Source: Rugalucina vietnamica (Eukaryota; Mollusca; Bivalvia; Lucinida; Lucinidae). From it: a stretch of 64,000 nucleotides of DNA. Location: assembly GCA_964017185.1 (NCBI GenBank), contig OZ024884.1:11819548-11883547 (forward strand), in the 5' to 3' direction. Below the pieces are notes generated by a model. That model was not told where the DNA came from and made no database searches. It saw only the letters and a program-made list of their open reading frames with translations. Positions 56,008-64,000 of the stretch are shown here, in pieces; position 1 is the stretch's first letter, and the number at the start of each line of letters is the position of its first letter. Made by a program: the position numbers and the translations under genes.

Positions 56008-56264
56008 ATTACGAAAACTTGCCCATGCATTATACAGAGATTTTTAAAGTTGTAAAAAATGAAAATTTTCAGTAGAAAATTTTTCCTATTTTTCTTATTT
56101 TTGCTCAAAACATAGATTGTGGAAACATGTTAGCTCTAACGAGTACCCACAATCTATGTTTTGGAGCAAAAATAAGAAAAATAGGTATACCCCTGCATAC
56201 CCCAGTTTTTCTATATAAAAGTGGGGTTTAAGGGGGTAGACGCTTCACGGACATGTTTTCTTGA
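56008..56264 (+). mobile_element. Family B copy 8
   Basis: Near full length, ATTACGAAAACTTGCCCATG to CACGGACATGTTTTCTTGA. The GC-rich core is replaced by AACATGTTAGCTCTAACGAG, so the hairpin tip differs from other copies. Confidence 0.8.
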
Positions 56265-56462
56265 TGAATTCGGGCTATGCCAGGAAGTTCAGTAGAACCA
56301 GAAGTAAAGAGACTCCACATTAGAAACGCGCTGATTAGCAAATGCGATTTTTGAATGATAACGTGACTATTTTACTCCAGTGAACATGTGAAAATAAAAA
56401 AAAGTCATCAGCCAAATGCGTTGGTTCATACCCACCTACATGTACATAGAGACAACCTACTG

Positions 56463-56528
56463 AGATTCTACTCAAACAATTGTTTCCCCTTATAAATAAA
56501 AGGGGAAACAACTATTTGAGTAGAATCT
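56463..56528. other. 66-nt hairpin, pre-miRNA-like
   Basis: AGATTCTACTCAAACAATTG followed by TTTCCCCTT pairs with AAGGGGAAACAACTATTTG followed by AGTAGAATCT around a loop of about 8 nt. Arms are about 29 bp with two or three mismatches. Size and shape suit a microRNA precursor, but a tiny palindromic repeat is equally possible. Confidence 0.45.
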
Positions 56529-57449
56529 TATCTGGATAAAATTCTGTGTTTATGTCCCGTTTTACGTAATTAAAACGTTTAATCTTCATGATGCATTTCA
56601 TGATCATTTCGTCGAAAGGTTATCCAAAACTTCATCTTGAAATTAGAATTAGCCAAAATGAATAAACTGAAAGAAACTCACCTCGTTTTTCTATATAAAA
56701 CACTCATTTTCTGTCTATAGTATCCGTTTTATTTGAAATCAAATGTAAATTCATACATAAACGTACAGAGTTCGCCCCCTTTTGATACAAAATTAAAATT
56801 GATTTCGGTACTTTCTGATTTAAGATCATTGTTATAAGTATAAATGTTCCTGTTTAAAATTCGGAATTTTAGGGAAACTGAAAAATTATCCTTTGATTAT
56901 CAGCAAATGCGCATGCTTCACTGCCTACCTATTATGCCTGTATATTACACTCATTTTACCCTGAAATTTTCGCATACCAAAACATAATGACATTAACAAA
57001 AACAAAAGCAATCTCTTACCATATCATATCATTAGAGATAGGTTATTCCAGTTATTTCTGCCAAATTGTGTCAGCACTAATAGTCTCCGTCTAATTTACT
57101 GACATTTACTGTCTGAAATGATTTGTTATTTCAATATTTTCTTCCATGTTTCCAGCAAAATGCTCGTTGTTTTACTCGTTACAACTATAATCCGTATGCC
57201 AATACATGAATATCATACATGTAGCACATGTATAGAGATGTACTCAGTGATATAGCTTTGTTGTTTCAATATTTCCAATATCATAGAATGCAGAATACTA
57301 CAAAAGTACCACTTTCATGCAAAAATAGTTCCTGGTTGAGAAATAACTATCGTATATTTCTAAATAACAGAAATTATTAATTAAGGAGTGAACTTTTAAA
57401 TGTTTGGTTAATACATATTCCACGATTTTATGAATAGCTTTCTACTAAA
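56529..57449. other. No gene recognised
   Basis: AT-rich, short frames only. Confidence 0.5.
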
Positions 57450-57626
57450 TGAGCCGCCGCATTGGAAAACCAACAATCTGCATTGGCGAAAACCTTTGTT
57501 TTCGCTACACGGATAGTTTCTAAATCTAAAATTTCCAGCCTCTAACCATCTTCTGTGACTGTACAGCCCGGTTTGTGTCAGACCTGGTCGGAACCCAAAT
57601 TGTTTGTTTCCTCATGCACAAGCTCA
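57450..57626 (+). mobile_element. MITE family A copy 12, hairpin deleted
   Basis: TGAGCCGCCGCATTGGAAAA at the left; the palindrome is reduced to GCGAAAACCTTTGTTTTCGC. The right half and a CATGCACAAGCTCA end are present. Confidence 0.8.
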
Positions 57627-58098
57627 TATCCATTTATCATTTATTTCCCTATCTTATCATAGACTATCTTTCAGCTACACCGAAAAAATGAACTGAATGG
57701 CATTGGCAAACATTGATGACTAAAACAAGTATGTGTACGCCAAAGTCTGACCACATTCGCCAGTATAACGAAACACCTAGTAAAGCTTCTGTTCATATCA
57801 CCATCAGATTTCCTGGCCGTAATGACGGACGCCAAGTGCTAATCTGATCTTTGTGGACGTAAATGCAACATATTTTTCCTTTGTTGCGGCACAATTTTTA
57901 TTTCTAAGAAAGTTCCACCACAAAGGTGAATATCCTACACATATTATAACCTCCAACACATTTCTTGAGATCCAGTAGTACGAAAGATGCATCTTAGATT
58001 AACATCAGTTTTGAGCAGAAAATGCGAGAGCCAGTTTTATGTTATTGCAAAAAATAATATTTCGTAGAATTTCCAATGCTTGATTCCAGAAATAAAAT
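57627..58098. other. No gene recognised
   Basis: Unassigned sequence between two A copies. The 62-codon minus frame here has no domain. Confidence 0.45.
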
Positions 58099-58340
58099 GC
58101 GCCACCGCATGAGAAAACCAATAATTTGCATATGCGAAACCAAAGGTGCAGATCAGCTGTGCAGTTACTGCACAGCTGATCAGCGCCTTTGTTTTCGCCA
58201 CACGGATAGTACATGTACAATCTCGCTTCTTTTCAAATCCGAAGTTTCAAGCTACTTGCCTGCTTCTGGTACTGTACAGGCCGGTTTATGTCAGACCTTG
58301 ACGGAATCCAAAATTGATGGTTTTCTCACGCAAAGGCTCA
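58099..58340 (+). mobile_element. MITE family A copy 13
   Basis: Full length with the CTGTGCAGT/ACTGCACAG arm variant, as in copies 4 and 7, but in the opposite orientation to them. Confidence 0.85.
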
Positions 58341-58418
58341 AATGTAGAGCACAATTCGAGTGGCAATATGTTTAAGTAATGATTTCACGTATTTTCACGT
58401 ATATTGAATGAAACTTAA

Positions 58419-58545
58419 TGTAGATTGTTAAATAAGCCGTGTTTTAACTGGTAATAAATGTAGGTTATTAAATAAGAGTGTTTTAACTGGTAATAAATGT
58501 AGATTGTTAAATAACACTGTTTTAACCTGTAAATAAATGTATATA
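58419..58545. repeat. Minisatellite, 39-40-bp unit, three copies
   Basis: TGTTTTAACTGGTAATAAAT followed by GTAGRTTRTTAAATAA is repeated from about 58440, 58480 and 58519. Confidence 0.85.
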
Positions 58546-59423
58546 GGGAAAAGCATAAAATGAGCATAGAACAGGGTGCTATGGCAACCAGATCATTATA
58601 AAATAAAACACGCTTTATGCATAGATATGCAATGGATGGCGATCTGCAATTATTTATCATAATGTCACGCGCGCTATGTTACAGAAACATGATGTTAGAA
58701 AAGTGAAAATTGTGTGATAATTACATTGATTAGGATTGCATGTATCAAGTATCAATGTATGAAATAGCGATTTACAATGGTTTTCACTGGAAAGTATGGA
58801 GTAAAATCAATTATTGCCCACACACCATCATCCCCACCCCCACCCCGGTTCGATAATGGGTAAACATGTTTTAATCATGCATTTATAAGCTATGCGAAAA
58901 CGGCAAATCACATATCAGAAATTTAGAGGCAAAACACATACATGTTGTGTTTTTAGAAGGAATAGATATCTCTAGAACTATATCAGCATTTCCAGGATTA
59001 GCAAGATGGCATCACAGAAAGAATCTAATTTATCTTTAGGCTTGTTTTATCCTCTTATCTCTCAAGTGTAAACACTCCTCGTAACAACAAATATTGATGT
59101 AAAACGCATGTAATCAGGATTAACGGAATATATACATGTGCTGAAAGTGATTGCAGATTGGTATATCAACCTGTACACCCGCATACGCTATGTTAATTGT
59201 GACAAACAAACTTTAACCCAGGGCTATTCAATCGCAAAACATATTTTTTCTCATATCTGAAACCTTCACTATTTCCAACCGTTACAGGATTTAGTTGCGA
59301 TTGAATGTATCGGTTCTTGGGAAAGAATTATTTAAATAATATCTTTTTTGTAAATTTGACCTAAGTGTCTCAAGATCTGGTTGAATTACTTACTTATTTA
59401 CTTATCGAGTTCGACATGATACC
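58546..59423. other. No gene recognised
   Basis: AT-rich with a CCCCACCCCCACCCC patch near 58833. No exon. Confidence 0.5.
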
Positions 59424-59851
59424 GTTATGCACCAGTCATCTGTATCCACGGCCCCCTTGGGGCCGGGGAATAGCGGGGTGTTTAACTTTTCGGTTTTTAA
59501 AGTCCCGCTAAAAGCCCGGCACTGCGGGGTCAGATTTGTGGTAAAGTCTCTGCTAAAAGTCCCGGCACCCCGGAGACGACTGATAACAATATGGAACAAC
59601 AGCTGAGAGTTGTTCTAATGAAAAAAATATGAAAGAGGGGCTTAATTTCTGTATGTGAATGTACTGATACATTTGCAAATTAAATACAGACCATAAAAGT
59701 AACTAAATGTTAAAAATACAACTAATATCTAATTTGAATTAATGTGACCGTGTATTTTGGCGGGAAATTAAAAGCCCGGCACATCCCCGGCACTGCCGGG
59801 ACTCATCAGAGGTTAAATCTCGGCACTTTAGCCCCGCTGGTGCATTATAAA
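59424..59851. mobile_element. GC-rich element with short inverted ends (J)
   Basis: Left end TTATGCACCAG, right end CTGGTGCATTATAA. Internally, CCCGGCACTGC..GG, AAAGCCCGGCAC and CCCCGGCACTGCCGGGA recur in both orientations within otherwise AT-rich DNA. Single copy in the window; the type is unknown. Confidence 0.45.
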
Positions 59852-60309
59852 AACTCAGTGTCCATTATTCTACTAATTATACTCGTGTCACCATGTTCCA
59901 CCAAAATGCTTTAATTCTAACCAAAATTGATCGATTTGCTTCTCACCATATTTTGCTTTTCTATGGTAAATCGGTAGGACTTATTAAGCATATTTATTTA
60001 TATTCCATAATCCTTTATGACCCAGCGAAAAATATCTTAAGATCAATAAAACATCGTTCATGTTCATTAGATTTAATGCTGCGAGGTTTATATTAATAAT
60101 TTGCCTGGAAAATAAGCTGCAGTTAGATTATAATAAAATGCAATTAGAGAATACACTAGGGACACGTCGGCTTTTCCAGAAATAGGCTAAAATTGTTGTT
60201 TTAGAACTTATCAATTGAGCTTTTTTACTAGAAATAGATTAAACTTTATTGGGCTAAATTTTGTCAAAATCTGCCAATCTATAAAAATCCACAGTTTCGG
60301 GAGCGGGGT

Positions 60310-60522
60310 GAAATTGTGAAAAATGATAATTTTATATTGGATTTTTTCCCTATTTTTGTTCAAAACATAGTCTGTGGATGATACATGTTAGATACGCCTC
60401 GGCGAGGCGGTTCTCACGAGCACCCACAACCTATGTTTTCGATCAAAAATGAGAAAAGATTGTATAAACCTGTATACCCCGAGCTTTACGATATTAGGTT
60501 CAAGGGGGTATGTTTTCTTGAT
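60310..60522 (+). mobile_element. Family B copy 9, decayed
   Basis: CAAAACATAGTCTGTGGATG, the core TACGCCTCGGCGAGGCGGTT, CCCACAACCTATGTTTTCGA and the GGGGGTATGTTTTCTTGATG end remain. The left terminus is lost. Confidence 0.7.
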
Positions 60523-60960
60523 GTGTAGAGCGGCAGACGCCAAATCAGTGTAGGGTCCGAGACCAACTGGAATCGAGTTTATCCTGATGTGTAGACTAGC
60601 TACTAGTCTCCATATTGTTTTTTTTTATTATGTTTTTTTTTTTCGTATAATCTTTGAATTGATTCATTTTTTTGTCTGGCTGAAATATGGATGTCTAAGG
60701 CAAGAGATAGGAAAGGCTATGTAAAAAAAAAACCACAAAAAAACATCAAGGTCTAGGAGCTAGACTACCTGATGTGTAGCGCGGCAAACCTCAAATTGGT
60801 TTTGGGTTCGAAACCTATTTGCATCGAGTTTATCCAGATGTGTAGAGCGGCAAACCTCAAATCGGTATTGGGTTCGAAACCCACTGGCATCGAGTTGTGC
60901 CCTTTGGTAAGACGCACAACACTGGAAAATACTCAGTAAGCGGTTGCAGGGTCCCGCCAC
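60516..60960 (+). repeat. SINE K-like head, three tandem or adjacent copies
   Basis: GATGTGTAGAGCGGCARACN followed by TCAAAT, a GGTTCGAAACCCACTGGCAT B-box block and ATCGAGTT recurs at about 60519, 60770 and 60837. The last copy continues into GCCCTTTGGTAAGACGCACA and CTCAGTAAGCGGTTGCAGGG. The first copy is separated from the others by T- and A-rich sequence. Confidence 0.6.
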
Positions 60961-60965
60961 ACTCA

Positions 60966-60966
60966 A

Positions 60967-61031
<65 letters not shown>
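60966..61031. repeat. (AC)n(AG)n microsatellite
   Basis: A short AC run passes directly into about 24 AG units. Confidence 0.95.
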
Positions 61032-61035
<4 letters not shown>

Positions 61036-61274
61036 CTCATCACGTCAATTGTTTGTCTGTCAATGTGTTCCCCTTTCTCCTACTCATATATAACTGGTAT
61101 GTATCGTTTACTGTTAGGTTATCTCTCTTTGAACATAGATCCTCGTTATAGATCGTGCTCTACAGCGCACGAAACACTGATTTTTTTCATTATCCTGACT
61201 ATGGAGAACCGAAGGTACATGTAACTGTGTCTGAGAATACACAACGCGATTACGCCCAAGCAAACGAAAATACG

Positions 61275-61545
61275 CATATGCAGTATGCAATGTTTTTTTC
61301 AGCTGTAATAAAAACCTGAAAATTTCATTAACCCATATTTGACGAATGGATTTTCCCATCATAATCAATTGGGTGAGTCTACTTTCATTTTTAGGAGTGT
61401 TAGGAGTGATTTTTAACTTTTATCTCATTTTTCGATCCTCCAAGCAAACAAAATAGTTCCAGATGAGACGCCGCGTTCTGCGGCGTCACATCTGGAGCTA
61501 TGCTGTTTGCCTATGTCCCATAAAAGGGACGCCAGGCTTAAATTT
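61275..61545. repeat. Dispersed repeat H copy 2
   Basis: Contains TTAACCCATATTTGACGAAT, the stem GATGAGACGCCGC GTTCT GCGGCGTCACATC, then GAGCTATGCTGTTTGCC and GTCCCATAAAAGGGACGCCA. More complete than copy 1 at 4.0-4.2 kb. A DNA-element origin is likely but the ends are not defined. Confidence 0.55.
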
Positions 61546-61947
61546 CATTAATCATAAATTTACCTGATGCCAAGATTTCCTAGATTTGCAGACTAATGCG
61601 AACGAATGATGTCAACAGTCTAGCTACTAATTACATGTTGATTACCTAGTGTAAGTTTGGATGGTGGACGGAATTTATACAAGGGGCATTCAAAAAACAT
61701 AAAACATGGAATCAAGTATGCGTATATTGATTACTCGTACAACGAATGATAGTAATGATAGTAATAATAATAGTAATAATAAAAATTAGTAAAATGATCT
61801 TGGGTGTACACTGTCGAAACTTGGATCAAACTATAGAGTAATAAAGAAATAGCTTAACACTTGACAATTGCGAAACCATCGATAACAAGTGATCATAATT
61901 TATTGGGTCTTCAACAAATATTCATACAAACTGCTTTCAAGTAATAT

Positions 61948-62154
61948 TTCATAAAATGTCCATGTACCTCATGAATGTACTTATTTGTTTCATGAATTGT
62001 CCATGTATCTAATGAATGTACTTATTTGTTTCATGAATTGTCAATGTATCTTATCAATGTGCTTATTTGTTCCATGAATTGTCCATGTATCTCATAAATG
62101 TACTTGTTTGTTTCTTGAATTGTCTATGTACCTCATAAATGTACTTATTTGTAG
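61948..62154. repeat. Minisatellite, exact 41-bp period, five units
   Basis: ATGAATGTACTTATTTGTTT followed by CATGAATTGTCCATGTATCTA. Unit phases at 61971, 62012, 62053, 62094 and 62135 are all 41 bp apart, so there are substitutions but no length change. Confidence 0.95.
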
Positions 62155-63607
62155 CTTCTGTTAAACGCCTCCGAAATCATTATTGACTTAATTAAGTAAA
62201 CTGACATGAAGCTGCAACTGAGGATTATTTGATCGTTGTGTTCCTATATTTGATTGACGTATGTCTGGTTGGGTTAATAAGAGGCGAGAACTTTGATAGA
62301 TAGGAATGTAGGAATGATATTGATGGTGTCAAAGTGCGTATGTATTGGTAAAGTTACGGCTTACAGCATATCGGTTACTAGCATCTAGTAAAATACAGAA
62401 AACCCCGCCAACATTTGCAAACTCTTGGTTTGAGTCTCTATGGTTTAATAAGAAAAAGTATGTGCTGAAATCTTCAACATGCTAAAAATTCAACAGCTTT
62501 CGACACATTTCGAAAACAAAACATTTAAGAAGCGAAAGATTTCATGCATTACCAACTTTTCAAGACACAATTTAAAGGGATGTAACCGTGTTTGTCATTT
62601 ATATTTTACCATTAATAATATAAGATTTCTCTCCCTTAAAATAAATCAGAATTTTTGCTGTGTGTGCGATTGTGCATACCTTAGTATATATACTTAGTCA
62701 AAAAAGAAACACAAAAACAGTGCACTTTTTTCAAGTGACGCAAAACGAAAATGCAGATTTACTTAATGAATGATACTATAGATACTATATTTCCAAGAGA
62801 CCCTCTTTGCTGAATCGTTACAAAAATATTATTCCATAACATGAGTCAAGGCAAACGTTTGTTCAGCGACCCATATAGACACTTGACTTGCATGATTATA
62901 GCCTTCTTATTAGTACTATAGACACAATTCTCATAAAAGCCGCCATAAACGCTTTACGAAATAATAAAGTCTCCCCAATTAGGGCAAATAATCTGGGCAA
63001 AATATGCATAGTGCACCTCAGGGAATCGAACGTGAGAATCAAATCTTCATTTATTTGCTATGAATTTATTCATTAATCTGCAATCATGAATATCAGAGTA
63101 AGGCAACGCTTTAAATAAGATATCTATCGTGGTAGCTTACAGTTTTGTGTTTTACAAGCACAACAGGCAGGTGCAATCGTTATGTTTGAAGAAAAGTTTT
63201 GGTATCTTTACTGGGTGTTTCTGTGTCACCCCTTGGAAAACACAAATGAAACACCGAGTACAAACATGGATTTAAGTCGATTGGTGATGGCGTAAAAAAC
63301 ATTTTATACGATCACAGCCCATCTTTGTCTTTATAACTAATATTCAGTGAGCTGAAATTAGCCTGTTATTCCTTTGTTGTTTCTTTCAACCAGGGACTGA
63401 AGCAATGAATTATTGTATTTAATTCAATTTGACCTTTGCTCGACTATGCGTGTAAAAATGTTGGGCGTAAAATGTTAAATTTAGTACAAGTCGCAAAAGC
63501 TCAATCGGGTATCTTTCACACAAGATGTGAAACTACATGTACTGCAAGATCTTACATGTATTTGGCATCTTTCTGTAAACGTGGACCCGAAGTAATAAAA
63601 ACATTTT
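62155..63607. other. No gene recognised
   Basis: AT-rich; short frames without domains. Confidence 0.5.
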
Positions 63608-63802
63608 TCATGCTCAGCTCAGCTGAGACTAAAATTTATCCTGCTCATAAATTTTGAAATGCCAACAAGTGTTGGCATTTTAACATTTTTTAGCAGAATA
63701 GATTACAGGCTTTGGTGATTTAAACCTAAAATTTCAATGTATTATGGCTATTTCAGTATTTATGAGCAGTTTAAATTTCACGCTCAGCTGAGTTGAGTAT
63801 GA
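63608..63802. mobile_element. Small TIR element (M), about 195 bp
   Basis: The left end TCATGCTCAGCTCAGCTGAG continues to CTGCTCATAAATTTTGAAAT. The right end mirrors TCATACTCAACTCAGCTGAG and CTGCTCATAAATACTGAAAT, giving inverted repeats of about 50 bp. Near the left arm is a small extra stem, AATGCCAACAAGTGTTGGCATT. Single copy in the window. Confidence 0.7.
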
Positions 63803-64000
63803 TTTAAGTTTTATAACCTCGGGGCCTGAACGTGTTCAAATGCTTAATCATTTCCACCGTTTATCAGCACTGTTTCAACACGTGTTGACAGGCATCCGAA
63901 CATACCGGAACATGACGACTGGTAATGAACCGATATAATCGGAAAAGCCGCAAGAATTGCGCAGCCGAGCTGAAATTTGAAACCATAGCACTCCTGTCAT

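Overview
The window looks like nuclear DNA of a bilaterian invertebrate, most likely a bivalve mollusc. It is AT-rich, shows no operon structure, has one gene with recognisable splice signals, and is dominated by palindromic MITE-like elements, tRNA-derived SINEs, microsatellites and intronic tandem arrays. The taxon is inferred from overall texture, not from a marker gene.

Region by region. 1-14 kb: only repeats. These are three families of palindromic elements (called A, B and C here), a longer terminal-inverted-repeat element (D) carrying a nested C copy, SINE-like elements (F, K) and a 155-bp (TA)n tract. 14.4-18.3 kb: a 3.9-kb fold-back element with inverted arms of about 480 bp, holding a decayed LINE reverse-transcriptase tail. 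18.3-31 kb: more SINEs and MITEs, a PIF/Harbinger transposase fragment between short-motif minisatellites, a tRNA-Lys-like pseudogene and an old 0.46-kb triplication. 31.1-31.9 kb: a 205-235-bp tandem array. 31.97-36.7 kb (minus): the main protein locus, an uninterrupted reading frame of about 1,570 residues. It combines a USP-like cysteine peptidase, an internally duplicated middle domain, a probable RNase H-fold (DDE/D) core, an IQ motif, a BRCT-like domain and an HMG-like C-terminus. 37-38.4 kb: a SINE with perfect target duplications and a broken histone H3 fragment. 40.2-49.9 kb (minus): a host-like split gene with an N-terminal Tudor/MBT-like exon. Its 6-kb last intron carries three tandem arrays, one repeating a consensus oestrogen-response-element palindrome every 128 bp. 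50-64 kb: no gene recognised; further A, B and C copies, two other palindromes, a miRNA-precursor-like hairpin and 39-41-bp minisatellites.

The two coding loci lie on the same strand about 3.4 kb apart. The 1,591-codon frame looks like an autonomous mobile element or a domesticated derivative; the split gene looks like a host nuclear protein. I found no evidence that they work together. Family letters are local labels; copies were aligned by eye and boundaries are good to a few bases at best.
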